NCBI RefSeq assembly: GCF_025766255.1 | Contig: NW_026516734.1 | Span: forward strand, 62,001 to 126,000 | DNA: 64,000 nt | Direction: 5' to 3' | From: Zychaea mexicana | Lineage: Eukaryota > Mucoromycota > Mucoromycetes > Mucorales > Lichtheimiaceae | Position numbers and translations under genes: made by a program | Notes under the pieces: model-generated | What the model was told of the DNA's origin: nothing | Database searches by the model: none | What the model saw: only the letters and a program-made list of their open reading frames with translations | Shown here: piece by piece, positions 30,111 through 42,693 of the stretch | How the letters are laid out: every line of letters starts with the position of its first letter | Numbering within the stretch: the stretch's first letter is position 1

Positions 30111-32037
30111 AGTTGCTCGTAATACAGTAATACATCCAGATGAAGACAATGGACGTAGGTGTTTGCTCTTATATTCGGTAAAGAAAACGCTTCTATTTTA
30201 TCTCGCCTAGAAAATTCAGTTTGGTGTACGTCTCCGTATTCTTTTCATTGGTGATGACAGCAGATACGCTAGAGTGAGCACGTCCGCGACGATAGTATCG
30301 TATGTATGAGTATCGTTTGTTTTTCGGCAATCAATGGCTTGCAGGCTTTCTGTTGGTAGTTGAAGGCTATCGTGTCCGTTTTGGCGGATATCGTCGTAAT
30401 TCGTTGTATATAGCCAGTTCGAAATCGCCCATTTTGAAGTTTGCGCTGGTTGGACTCCGCATTCGTGCTGCTGCTGTTGATAGGCGGTCGTTGTTTTCAC
30501 TGTGATTGTCTGAATTTGAGGAGACCATGAAAAATGCAGACATCTTCGTTGTGGTGACGAGGCGTGTGTGCGAGGACGATTTGTGAAAAAGAAGGAACGC
30601 GATCAAACGACGAATTACGTGTGAGTGGAATGCCAAAAGCCAGATAAGGGAACCGTGCTGCGGCGGTAGTTGTCTGCATGTAAGCGCGCAAGCACCGATG
30701 CTGTGTGACAGTAGACAGACAAATTCTGATGTGTATGCATGCGCCCAAAAAGTATCGCAATAGAATATATCTGGTATTTGTCAGTATTACTATACTTACT
30801 TCTGGATTGTTAATCTTGATGAAATATTCAGCAACGATTTATATGGTCTTCTGCATTCGAAATATTAGTACGAAACGCCAAGGGCTTGGTCCACAAAAAA
30901 AGGGTGCTCTTTTGATTTGCCACCCGACTGTCTATGCTGTATATCTGCGGCAAAACCACCACCTACCAAGAAGAGAAAGGTTGATGGATACAGTACATAA
31001 GCTCGAAAACCGTAACAGGCTGCTGCATTATTAGTCTCTCTTAAAAATGACTTCTGATCAAATGGACAAGGATTCGCACATGAAAGATTGTTATATTGTC
31101 ATAGACAATGTGCCAAGTGCATTTACACGCACGACTACATACGTTGAAAATTAATATGTACTATCAAGATTACGAATGTGTGCATCTTCCTACATACTCT
31201 CATGAGCCTAATCCTTCTTTAGAATAATTTTCCTGCGCAGTGGCAAAGGATAAGTTAAGTGGCATAGGTGTCTGTAGGAGATAGATCGTCAAAAACACAG
31301 ATGTAAAAGTGTGAAGAAAAGCTGCTTCACAGGTTTTATTTTTTCGCATACATACAAGAGCTAGGATCAATACCAAAGTCGTCGAGAAAGATGCTATTCG
31401 CCAGGAAATTCTACACTGAATATGACCCCACTATGTGCTATATAAAGGGTTGTTTCTATTGTTCACTTACACAGGAAAAAGAACTTTTGAAAATGGATGA
31501 CGTTCTGTAGGGGCAATGACAAGAGATGGAAGTGGCTCGTCGCTTGGGCAATGCATTAGCATTGCAGTGCATGTTCTCTACATAACGACAAGCGTAAGAA
31601 TAAACTTTTTTACATCAACTACGTACTAAGCTAGTTAAGGTACCAAGGTCGCCCAGAATGCTGGAAACACACCTTTTTCTCCTCCCTGAGTGGCGTAAAT
31701 TGGTGGTATTCATGTCATGTATCATAGAGATAACTTGCGTGATAAGCATGTAAAGCAGTATTTACTGTATATGCGGATCGAGTTATCATAAGTGCGTATA
31801 CAATACATAAGGCTGATTTGGACTACGATCGCAGTAACTACCTTGATTAGGGAGGATTGTGAAAGACGGGGACGCCGGGCGGGGGTGGTGCGCAGTGGTC
31901 CAGTGGGCAGTACCCCATCAAAACTTTGATCACGTTTAATTTAAATTCACCCACTTTGAATCGCGGCGGGTATGTAGTTCTTTGTTGCATAACGACTCCC
32001 CTTTACTACTCAGCTCTTCTCTCTTTTACTTACAACC
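30111..32037. other. Intergenic, no gene recognised
   Basis: About 1.9 kb. The frames 30,216-30,760 on the minus strand are mutually overlapping and of low conviction; they could be the eroded N-terminal part of the Polo-like kinase, but I see no supporting motif. Close to the next gene, a short GC-rich patch (31,867-31,895, CGGGGACGCCGGGCGGGGGTGG) stands out from an AT-rich background and, with the CT-rich leader ending at 32,037, is probably promoter DNA of the FAS1 gene. Confidence 0.45.
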
Positions 32038-34812
32038 ATGCAACTTGGAACTTCACTGCTACTATTACTTACCACTACACTTTTTTTAATTAACAATCAT
32101 GTGCTCGCATATAAGACGATAATCGACGTGTTGTCGGAAGATTCTCGCTTTGAAAAACTAATCGAGCATTTACAACGAACTCGGCTTGTTCCCCATGTCA
32201 ACAGTCTAGAGGCAGGCACTCTATTCGCACCCGACAACGATGCCTTTGAAAGGTTCAAAGGCGACGAGATTACACAAGGAATGTTACTATACCATTTGCT
32301 ACCGGTGGGCATGATTGGCGAAGATTTCTTTCACGGGCAGTTGCTAGAGTCGCTCTATATACGGCCCGGTTTTCTTGGCTCCGATGATGCTGGCCAGCGC
32401 ATAAAGATCACAAAGGATGGCAAGCCCGGCAAGGGTCGAGGGAAACCATATATCAATGGTGCCGAGATTATCGACAAGGATATCGTTGTCAATAATCAGA
32501 CGTATGTTCAAGTCATCAATCAAGTGCTTGTACCTCCACCCACCCTTAGTAAGTTATTAAATGCCGATCTCCTTTTTCTGCTTTTCTGAAAAGATCGTCA
32601 GCATATGGGTCACAACAGCCTTAATGCATACATTCCTGTCTGAGACTCACTGCCCTTCCTTTGCCTATTGGTTCTAGGTGATTCGATACAAAGCAACGTG
32701 GAGCTATATGGCTTTTTACAGAAAGTTGGCCTTGACGATAAGCTGAAGCAGCCTCGACCATTTACAGTTTTTCTTTCACGGCAGAGCGTGCTTAATCGAT
32801 TAAACCCAGTCGAAAAGGATTACATCGTATCCCAGTACGGCATCGACGATCTGGATCGACTTTTAAAGTACATGGTGGTCGGCGACGTCGTTTATTCTGC
32901 TGAATTCCCCAGTGGCAAAACAGTCTGTAAGTTACTTTATAAAGTGCGCATAGACTGTCCAACGATACTACAAATACTCACTTTTTCTTGTACTCAATAT
33001 TAACGTGGTGGAACAAACATCGTTTAGATAAGACACTTTCGGGTGAATCGCTTGTGGTAGGCGTTAACAAGGACAATGTAATCACTGTCAATGACGTTCC
33101 AGTGACGGAAACTGATGTCTTGGCAGCAAATGGTAAGATCCTGGGGAGATAAAGTGGCCAAGATTGAAAGGGGAACCCTAGTGCCAAAAAAGGAAATTTG
33201 AGCAATAATTGTAGCTAAACCTCCTAACAATCTAGGGGTTGTCCACATACTTGATGATATGCCTATACCCGACAATGTCGTCTTCAACACTCGCAAGTAT
33301 TTGTATGGTCTTAACTCAACAAAGCTGGTTTCCCTTATGGACGACTACGGTCTTAAACATTACCTCGAAGACGATGTGGAGAAATATACCATCCTAGCTC
33401 CAGGCAACGATGATATCAAGGAAGACTCTATACCCGATAGCATAAAAAAGGATTGGCTAAGCTATCATGTCATCGGTGGCTCACTTACTCCCGATCTTTT
33501 GATTGATGGTTCTCTTTTAAAATCTCAATTCATGTCATCTCGCCTTGGAGGTGCCCCACAGCGCATCCCAGTTTTTGTTGAAAACGAAGCACCTGTCAAA
33601 TCTGCTGGTAAATCCATCCGATTCGAACATTCTCGAGTGCTTGCAGATCCAGGTAAAATTGGAGTGACCTATAAGTTTCTCTAACATCATAATCGAATAC
33701 TTTATCGCTGACGTGAATTCATCTACAATGTAGCTGTGGTCAAAGACAATTACATTTATCAAGTTTCCGAACCATTACAACTTCCTGGCGACATCCTGTC
33801 AAAACTTGTGATTGATCTGAACCTATCCACGTTTATTGCTACGATTTATGTATCGGAAGTTGCTGATGATATCAAAGGCGCTGATGGCATTACAATGTTT
33901 GTGCCCACCAACGAAGCCTTCCACGATCTGGGATTGGTGGCACAATACCTGATGCATCCAGCTGGAAAATCGCATCTCCAAAGCGTACTACGTAATCATG
34001 TTGCGCAAGGACTTTTATACCGTGAAGATATGGTACAAGATGCCCATGAGATGACGACATTAGCTAATGCCACGATCCGTATCGGCCCTAGCGAAGGAGA
34101 CAGTAGCAAACTCGTCGTGAGCGCGCCCGAAACCGGCTCTAAACAAGCTGTTGTCGGCCACACAGATATCCTCGTTGGCAATGGTGTAGTGCACAAGATC
34201 GATGGTGTGCAGATACCGGGCTATGTGGAGATAACCACGCGTGATATCCTAGTGGGCATTGAAGCCAATTCAATGCTCGAGGTGCTCGAGAGAGCGGGAT
34301 TGCTTGACGAGTTGAATAGTACCAACTACATTGTGCTGACACCATCAGATCGTGCATTTGCTCATATGGATCTGGATCAGCTATTAAAAGATCCTTATGA
34401 GCTTGAGCGTCTGGCAAAAATGCACCTTATCCCTATCGGCTGGCAAGACACCTGGATCACAAGCAAACATGACAATGAATATCCGACGTCATTATCAGAG
34501 TATGATAAGGTTATCTTCCGTGAAGAAGACAACGGCGGTTTGATGGTGTTGGTGAAAGATCGATCCGATAAGACACCCGCTCATGTCATTGGTATGGGGC
34601 GTACCGTCGGAGGCAAGGTAGACGGTGGCGTATTGATGATGGATGGCGTCTTGATACCTATTCGTCGCGGATTCTTTGGCTTGCCTTGGGGGTGGTCTAT
34701 TTTCCTCGTTACAGTTATTTCGCTTATTTCAGCAAGCATCGTGGGTGGCTGTGGCTTCATTATTTACAAAGTCTGGACACGTAGACGCCTGGGTTACCGC
34801 AGCATTGATTAG
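32038..34812 (+). CDS. Membrane-anchored multi-fasciclin (FAS1) domain protein
   Basis: Five exons (32038-32548, 32678-32926, 33028-33132, 33236-33652, 33734-34812) encode 786 residues. A signal peptide (MQLGTSLLLLLTTTLFLI) is followed by about five FAS1-like units, seen as repeats of TLFAPDNDAFERF / TVFLSRQSVLNRL / TILAPGNDDI / TMFVPTNEAFHDL / IVLTPSDRAFAHM, each with a later NG..V.KIDGV-type strand. A transmembrane helix lies near residues 748-772 (IFLVTVISLISASIVGG), followed by a short basic tail (KVWTRRRLGYRSID). FAS1 domains mediate cell-surface adhesion; in fungi related proteins also sit in vacuole or ER membranes, so the site of action is inference. All introns are GT/AG. Confidence 0.92.
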
Positions 34813-35440
34813 TTTTGTCATTTTGTTCTGTTTCTTCTTCGCAACCACATCATACACATCATTATCTTTGATCGGTGTTTCATCACTATGTCACAGAGAA
34901 ATGTAGCATGGCAGCAGTAGTTTTGGTGCATAAAATTGAATGAAAAATACCATATCATTGAGCTCGTTCTTCCGAGCAACAGTTGAAGCTTTGTAAATAA
35001 TAAATCCAACTCCAGTTCCAAATACGGTAGGAAATTATACAAACTTGAAAGGTTTACTCAGAAGAAAGCAAAAATAGATACTATAGATACTACTAAAACA
35101 GTAAGAGCTTATCTGTTAATAGACAGCAAACCAAAAGTTCTGATGAGTTTAACGCAACAGTAAAAATTATTATCATATACGTGAATATAAAAGGGTGATT
35201 GTATGCAACAATCAGCCCATCATACCACGAAAACAAAACTTTAGTAGAATCGATTTTACATCTAGGATATTAATGAATGTACCCTGATCTCATTTTGCCG
35301 CTCCCTTGCAGTGAAGTAATCAGGAAGATATCCATTGCAACGAATTTACTGCACTTACTACGTTGTTCAACTTATCTGCCATTCAGTGTCCGGCTTGTAT
35401 CGGTTTGAAATAAAATGACAGTTACGGATACTCCTAAGAT
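34813..35440. other. 3' flank and spacer, nothing recognised
   Basis: About 630 bases following the FAS1 gene; contains its 3' untranslated region. AT-rich, no open frame of interest. Confidence 0.5.
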
Positions 35441-36510
35441 GCAAATTGGCATATCATCCAATTGGTGTATCCATTCAATCCGCACATCTAACAATAGAAC
35501 CACAACAAAGAGCAGCAACGTCGTTATTGACTACGAGAGGCGTGTCTATCAACGCTACGCCGATGGACAAGTATAGTAAACCATACTGCAGCGTTCGAAG
35601 CCTTTTAAAGAACTATACGCTTATGCGAAATCTCAGGAGCACTTGTATCACCGGATGGTGACCTTTTCGCCTATCACGGCCCGATTAATACACTATTATG
35701 AGATCTTTTACTATTACCATATCGAGTGTTGGCATTTGTTTGTCACTGAACTAGCATTTATCGTTTACCAAGAACCTGTACCGCATCATCAAGATCAAAT
35801 GGTAAGTTGTGAGATGACCAAGAAGAAGTGATCAGTTACCGATACTGTAGGAACCGCAGTGACCAAAAGAACGCTTTATTGGCTGATTTAGAATTTAATG
35901 TTGATACTGTTATCTTCTATTAAATAGGGAAGGGTGCTTACAATTTAATCTTCAATTGGCGAACGTAACATGATCCACTGTATTGTACCATGAAGCGCCG
36001 CTATCCTTTCCGTTATGACGATGGTTATTTACCGCCGTTCTTGATCTGGTTACAGATCCAAGTGCGGTTTGACCTGTTGACAGCTACGATCGGCAACGAT
36101 TATGCCGAGAATTTACGAAAGATCTCCTTCAGACGGATTCTCGCGCAACTCTATAACATTGATCCAGACCAAGGCTTAGCGGATCAGCTGTTGGACTTGG
36201 AACTGACCAACAGTGATGCTACCATCTCTGACAATCAGACTTGCAGGTACAAAATAACTCTTTAACAATTTTGCATGCCTTTTGTCTGCCTTTTGTCTGC
36301 CAAGCGCCCCTAGCCAAATGACCAGGATCACGTTCTCTATATGCATCTTGACTCCAACGCAGCAGACAATCAAAAACATATCATTCACTGTATGCTACGC
36401 AATCAACAGCGGCCACGTCTGTTTAAATGACCATCGGGATACCGACCTCAAAAGGCCTCTCATTTCAAACCAAACTATTACAATTGCCAGTCAAGCGGAT
36501 AGTATATCTT
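35441..36510 (+). pseudogene. Unidentified coding relic, several exon-like pieces
   Basis: Four pieces have coding-like composition and sit between plausible splice sites: 35,441-35,572 (ending VVIDYERRVYQRYADGQ before GTATAG), 35,635-35,800 (YHRMVTFSPITARLIHYYEI to PVPHHQDQM before GTAAGT), 35,990-36,247 (YDDGYLPPFLIWLQIQVRF, then RILAQLYNIDPDQGLADQLL) and 36,315-36,428 (DQDHVLYMHLDSNAADNQKH, then MLRNQQRPRLFK before a stop). I do not recognise the product. Breaks between pieces 2 and 3 and the stop after FK suggest decay, but an intact gene with unusual introns cannot be excluded. Confidence 0.35.
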
Positions 36511-37107
36511 ACCCGTTAGTTTTAAGTTAACAAAGATCTACATTACTGTGTCCCGCTATTTCATATTCCGAAAACAGATAGAGACTCATCATAGAAACAC
36601 ATCACATCATATTCCTCCTCATTTTCTCCCTGAACGCCCCCTTTAAGCGTTTCTTTTCTTGATTCTATACACACAATTAACATAAATAAAGGAAAGATCA
36701 TCAATGTAAACAAGCTTGAGGTTAAATTTAAAATAAGCATCATTTTTTGCTGTCTAGTGTGTTCCACATAATGCAAGAGCACCGATAAGCTTCATGTTTA
36801 AAAAGTGTAATTGCGTACTGTCTGTCCACTATGCATCTTTTTTTTTACGGCTTAAGTAACGGTAGCTCTAACACATGACGATGATTTGATTAGCTCTGCT
36901 ACTGTACATGATCGATTGTACAAACAAGGCAGTTACAATAACAACAACACAACAAGGTGCCAGGGGGCATTGTTTTAGACAATGGCACACAGGATGCAAG
37001 CTACGTTCCTGCATACGGCGGCTGTTGATTTTTTTTTTTACGCGCTGCTGTATGCTATTTTTTTCCAATTCTTCCTGCTGCCCCCACATTCCCAAGTTCT
37101 GGACCAA
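36511..37107. other. Spacer and 5' region of the MSP-like gene
   Basis: About 600 bases. The last 130 bases contain a long T-rich stretch (37,028-37,075, GATTTTTTTTTTTTACG...) ending in CCCCCACATTCCCAAG, which has the look of a 5'-UTR intron polypyrimidine tract; the open frame continues through it up to 36,982 but encodes an improbable Phe-rich peptide. Confidence 0.4.
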
Positions 37108-39138
37108 ATGGGCGTTGACGACGACGAAGAACCCTATCCTAGTCGTTCGACTCTGGGATATTTACAGCAAAAGGGATCCAAGGGGAAATCGTCGTTAACG
37201 CGCTCATCCAAGATTAAATTGAACTTGTACAAGGATTTAGATCGGCTCGAACAATCACTCGATGCAGACTTTGAAAAGCACCTTGCTGATGCACGTGCGG
37301 CTTCGCTCAACCACGATTCCTTGACCAACGGAAAGGATCAATACTATAACGTCAACGAAGAGGAGGAAAGATCCAGGAACATGAAGCACGGCTTTGACGA
37401 CGATGGCCTTTATCGTGAGGACGATGAGTACAACGGTAGCGAAGGAACAGGGTCGATTCTCCGTGGACTGGAGCAAGTGCCCTTTGTTGGCGACATACTT
37501 CCACCATTTGGATCCCGTCCGAGTAGTGCACAAGGAGGGTTATCTGATGCATCTATTCATCCGGATAAAGATATACTGGGTGACATATTGACAAGATCCC
37601 AGCATGGAATGTCCGGCGGCAATAGCAGCAGCAGATACGGAAACGGTGGCGGCAGTAGTGATGGTAGCAATGGCAAAAAGCCTGCCTGGATTCCGAATCA
37701 AGATCTCGTCGACGAAAAATACAGCGTTACTCCTTTGATCAATCCAGCCATCACTTCAAATCGGCGTCGTCAGAGAGAACAACGCTTGGGAACATCGTCA
37801 TCACCACCTCCACGCACCATGTCACCTGGCCAGTATTTTGCTGCACGATCCCTCCCACTGGATTCATTCGACGAAATATGGGACAACACCAATCTTGAAA
37901 TTGATCATAAAACTAGTACTAAAAACGATAGTAACAATAAGAAAAAGGTACGATAAACTGCCTGCTTCACACTAATTGACTAATCACTAGCTCACACATT
38001 ACAACTGTTGATATTTTAGGTGCGCTCAACAGTAGCCTTGTCGATAAAAAGTAGCCGAAAAAATAGTAAAACATACGATAATGATGACTTGCTTCTGCAA
38101 AGCTTTGTAAGTTGCCTTTTACACAGACTACTAGTAATGCCTGCAAGTTACTGATCGAAAACTGTGTTTTTGTGTTTTTATATATAGAAACTGCTTCCAC
38201 ATTCATTATCACACAATTACAAAGTTCATCCTGTAAATAATGATCCCTATCCATCATCACAACAAAAGTGCACATCTACCATCACTACTACTGCAGCAGC
38301 ACGAAAACAGCTACACCAGCGCCAATCACCTGATGAGTCAATCATTCGACAAAGCACTAAATCCAAAAATGTGTCATCATCTAATAACCCCAACGGCAAC
38401 AACGAATACGTATCAATTCCTGTAATTCGACAAGACCACAAAAGTGACCATACCACCAACACTGGCGTCGTTTCTGGTACTGTTCGATTACGTCGTATTC
38501 GTGCAGTGGACCGATCCGATACTGACATTGAGGAAGAATCTAATCAATACTCATTATCTCAACGTCAAGATACAAGCGTTGCCGCATCCGGCGGATGTAC
38601 GTTTGAGCCCGACCGCCTCGTTTTGCAATGCAAGCTCCTTGTGGATAATGTACAACTTGGCAGTTCGCAGTTACGGATATCGAGTAACTCCACACATCGA
38701 GTCAAGACCTATTCACTCTTCTCCGCCAGAGGGAAGTTGAAGTTTTTCCAAAGACAAGGCGTACTGCCTGCTGGCGGGCATGTGGATGTCATCGTACGAT
38801 TACGAAGAAGCGCAGTGGCAAGCAGACGTCGTTTTAAAGATGTCCTCGACTATAATTTCGAAACAATATTGATATTGATTGATGGAAAACATGCGCAACA
38901 AGTGGATGTGGATATGGAAATTATAGACGAACGACGGATTATACAAGAACAAGATAATCAGAAGCATAGTGTATCGCCATCATTTGATATCCCGCATTAT
39001 TCCCCATCACTACCCCATGCCCCTGCATCAATCCATAACGACGGCGACGACGACGGCGACGACGGTAGCCATCTCGAGGAGCCTATTACTCCGCTTACCA
39101 AATGTCCACTTTGCGTAATCGAGAAGCAATGCTGCTAG
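37108..39138 (+). CDS. Conserved-looking protein with C-terminal MSP/ASH-like Ig-fold region, function unknown
   Basis: Three exons (37108-37947, 38020-38106, 38188-39138) encode 625 residues. The first 430 residues are low-complexity and charged (Ser/Gly/Asp/Asn-rich, with a coiled-coil-like stretch KLNLYKDLDRLEQSLDADFE). Residues from about 450 (FEPDRLVLQCKLLVDNVQLG) through SSQLRISSNSTHRVKTYSLF and QGVLPAGGHVDVIVRLRRS form strands in the pattern of MSP/ASH (ASPM-SPD-2-Hydin) domains. The tail is Asp-rich and ends CPLCVIEKQCC. A microtubule- or membrane-associated adaptor role is a guess from the domain type. The start at 37,108 was preferred over 36,982, which would add an unlikely hydrophobic leader. 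Splice sites are GTACGA/TAG and GTAAGT/TAG. Confidence 0.65.
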
Positions 39139-39350
39139 TTTAATCTCTAAAGTTTTTATTGCTTCTTTGAAAAGAAGATAAAAATGGTGTTGATTACTGT
39201 ACATAGAAAAATATATGAGAAAACTTTTTACGCTATTCTCTGGGGAGGAATAGGAAGGAAACGAGAGAGGATAGTATGTTTATGTGTGTACGTGCTGTGT
39301 ATGTTGTTGCGTATGTGTATGTGCCTGTGTATTACTATACAAGACGAGAT

Positions 39351-39650
39351 CTACCACGATGCCTTCTTGACGCCAGGCAGTTCACCGTTCAAAGCTCTCA
39401 AACGGAATTGGAATCGACACAACTTGAATTCTCTGAGAATACCTTGGCCATGGCCGGTGGCAACGCATCGATTGTGAATGTGTGCTTGAGATGATTGTTT
39501 TGGCATGTTGTTAAGTGCGAGTTGTGCTTGATGACGGACGCGGGCGGGAAGCGTTTCATTGCGGGTAATGTAACGGTATGCTTGACGAGTCAATTCACTG
39601 TCGGCAAGGACTTGACGTGCGTTGATGTCACGCAATACACGACTTCTCAT
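39351..39650 (-). CDS. MRP2: Mitochondrial small-subunit ribosomal protein uS14m (Mrp2)
   Basis: A single exon of 99 residues. ARVRHQAQLALNNMPKQSSQ, then IHNRCVATGHGQGILREFKL and a C-terminal FRLRALNGELPGVKKASW match uS14; the last segment is the strongly conserved R-x3-L-x-G-x3-G-V-x-x-A-S-W end. The zinc-binding cysteines of some uS14 forms are absent, as usual for the mitochondrial branch. It is expected to act in the head of the mitochondrial 37S subunit. It starts 134 bp from the divergent CLF1 gene. Confidence 0.95.
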   Translation of the reverse strand: MRSRVLRDINARQVLADSELTRQAYRYITRNETLPARVRHQAQLALNNMPKQSSQAHIHNRCVATGHGQGILREFKLCRFQFRLRALNGELPGVKKASW

Positions 39651-39784
39651 TGTTGTTTTTGTTAAGGGTGAAGTGCGTGCTTTTTATTTGAGTAGAGCAA
39701 AACAAAACAAAACCAAACCCAGCGGATTTTGAACTAAGCAGCCCTCTTTTCTTCTATCTGCTTTTTACATCTTCTTTGACTGCC
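39651..39784. promoter_or_regulatory. Bidirectional promoter, MRP2 / CLF1
   Basis: Only 134 bp separate the divergent ATGs of MRP2 (minus) and CLF1 (plus), so both promoters must lie here. The interval holds a CAAAACAAAACAAAACC run and a pyrimidine tract (CCCTCTTTTCTTCT) toward CLF1. No specific factor site was identified. Confidence 0.6.
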
Positions 39785-42494
39785 ATGGATCGAGGTTCAG
39801 GAAAAGGTGCCACTGGCAAAAATCCTAGACCTCCAAAGGTAAAACTCTATACACCTACACGTCTTTTTATTTAAACTACACGTAGAGCTGTTTATTGACT
39901 CGTTGAATGTTTATAATGTGATGCATCCAGGTCAAGAATAAGGCTCCCGCGGAAATCCAAATCACAGCCGAACAGATCTTACGAGAAGCCCATGATCGCC
40001 GTTTGGAACCAACACATCAGATTCCTCGACAAAAGATCAGCGATTTGGAGGAGCTGTCCGAGTTTCGACAACGCAAACGAAAAGAGTTTGAAGACAATAT
40101 CCGTAAAAACCGCCTGAATGTCAGCAACTGGCTTAAATATGCGTCGTGGGAAGAATCACAGATGGAATTGCAGAGGGCGCGATCAGTCTATGAACGTGCA
40201 CTCGATGTTGAATCGCGCAACCCGGCAATCTGGTTACGATGCGTGGAAATGGAAATGAAGAACCGTAATGTAAATCACGCGCGTAATTTACTTGATCGTG
40301 CCACGACACTATTACCGCGCATGGATCAGTTTTGGTACAAGTATACGTATATGGAGGAGACTCTCGGCGATGTACCAAAAGCGCGCAATGTGTTTGAACG
40401 CTGGATGAAGTGGGAGCCTGATGAGGGCGCCTGGCAGGCATATATCAAGATGGAGCTGAGATATCATGAAGAGGAGCGGGCGCATGCTTTGTACGAACGT
40501 TTTGTCAGTATCCATCCCGATTCAAAGAACTGGGTCAAGTGGGCTAAATTTGAAGAGGAACACAACAATATGGGTAACTATATCTGGCTTATTGTGCCGT
40601 TTACAAAAGATGATCGCTTATTCATGCATGTTTCTACAGATAAATGCCGTGAAATATATGCTGAGGCGCTCGAGTTTTTGGGTGAAGAAAAACTTGACCA
40701 AAAGATTTTGGTGGCGTTTGCAAAGTTTGAAATTAAGATGAAAGAGGTGAGCCAATTAATATTATGTATTCTTTAAAAAAGATATGAATACGGAAACAGA
40801 GTGAATACTAAGCTACATGTTTTGTTATATGTATAAAAGTTTGAACGTGCTCGTGTTATTTTCAAATACGGCTTAGAGCGTCTGCCAAAATCTCAATCGC
40901 AATCTCTGTACAACCAATACACAAACTTTGAAAAGCAATATGGCGACAGGGACGGTATTGAAGACGTGGTTCTGGGCAAGCGTCGAGTCCAGTATGAAAA
41001 CGATATTGAAGCCAATCCAAAGAACTACGATGTATGGTTCGATTATGCAAGATTGGAAGAATCTGCTGGTGATCCTTCAAGGACTCGTGAAGTATATGAG
41101 CGTGCCATTGGCCAGGCGCCACCAGCAAACGAAAAGCGCTATTGGAGACGCTATATTTACTTGTGGATCAATTATGCGCTATACGAAGAGCTGGAAGCCG
41201 AGGTAATTTTAAGCGGAAGTAATAGTCCGGGGGATATACGCGATGCCAAATATGCAAAATTCTAATTCAAATATTATTATCTGATATTATAAAGGATATG
41301 GATCGTGCAAGAGAAGTTTACACTCAATGTTTGAACCTTATTCCACACAAAAACTTTACATTTGCAAAAATATGGCTTTTGGCTGCACAATTTGAGATTC
41401 GCCAACGAAATGTACAAGGTGCTAGAAAATTATTGGGTCGGTCCATTGGCATGTGTCCAAAGAACAAGTTGTTCAAGGGCTATATTGACCTCGAGATGCA
41501 GGTATGAATCAATAGTAGCCATTAAATTAGAAATTGATAGACTCACATTTAATTTCCACTGTCGTATCTAGCTACGAGATTTTGACCGCTGCCGAATTTT
41601 ATACTCAAAATATCTGGAATATGATCCCACGAGCTGCTCGGCATGGATCAAGTTCGCAGAACTTGAAAAACTTCTTGGTGAAGTTGACCGTTGTCGCTCC
41701 ATTTTCGAACTCGGAATTGGTCAACCTGTGCTTGATATGCCCGAACTCTTATGGAAAGCATATATTGGTGAGGACAAATCACGCTTGCATTGTTTATGGA
41801 AATGGAATGATGCTGATAATATATTTTTTCTAAAACATAGACTTTGAAATTAGCGAAGAAGAATATGAAAAGACTCGCGATTTATATCTACGCCTTCTGG
41901 AACGAACCGAGCATGTCAAAGTCTTTATCAGCTTTGCGCAGTTCGAACTCTCTATACCTTATGAAGAGGGCAGCAACGAAGGTGTGGAGCGTGCGCGCAA
42001 GATTTTCATGGATGCCTATGATGGCTTAAAGAAGAAGGAACTTAAAGACGAGGTATGTATTGTTCCAATAAATTCAATGAGCTCGCATGTTGTATAGATG
42101 ATGGATGATGATTATATTTACTAACCAACTATTACTTGTTTTTTTGTGATACAGCGGGTGTTATTACTTGAAGCATGGAAAGACTTTGAAGAGAACAACG
42201 GAACAGAAGAGACACAAAAGGTCGTACAGGACAAGATGCCCAAGGTTGTTCGTAAGAGAAGAAAGGCGGCTGACTCTACGGATGACAATATCATTTGGGA
42301 AGAATACTTTGACTACATTTTCCCCGATGACCAAGAGCAAAGTCGCGTTAACAAACTGCTTGAGTTGGCACGTGCATGGAAGGTAAATATATGTACATAA
42401 TAATCGTCACGTGTGTATCTCGTCGTTGCATAAAACACACTTTCACTGACTAACCATGCATCTGTCTACATTGTAGAAACAAGAAGACCAGTAA
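39785..42494 (+). CDS. CLF1: Splicing factor Clf1/Syf3 (crooked neck, CRNKL1), HAT-repeat protein
   Basis: Nine exons (39785-39838, 39931-40573, 40640-40746, 40840-41202, 41295-41501, 41572-41767, 41841-42052, 42155-42382, 42477-42494) join in phase to 675 residues. HAT (half-a-TPR) repeats run through the protein: [74 protein letters not shown] and so on, ending in a charged tail. Clf1 belongs to the Prp19-associated (NineTeen) complex of the spliceosome and scaffolds its activation. The length is near the yeast and human core. All splice sites are GT/AG, and the last exon encodes only five residues plus the stop. No lesion is seen. Confidence 0.95.
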
Positions 42495-42693
42495 ATTAAT
42501 TCCCTCATCCGATCTAGTTAGAGTGAGCAAGCTATATTATCCATTCTAACTTTTGCAATTATGAAGATTAAAATAAAAAAAAATGCACTACTTCGTTTGT
42601 TGTAAATATCTACCTCAAAGAAAAGCATATTTGCCTCATTTTGATTGCAATTTGAAAATATGGTATTTTATTCTATTTACAAATAAATTATCG

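Noticed and set aside
36982..37107. N-terminal extension of the MSP-like protein with Phe-rich membrane segment
   Set aside because: The segment comes from a T-rich tract resembling an intron end; starting at 37,108 gives a more plausible acidic N-terminus.
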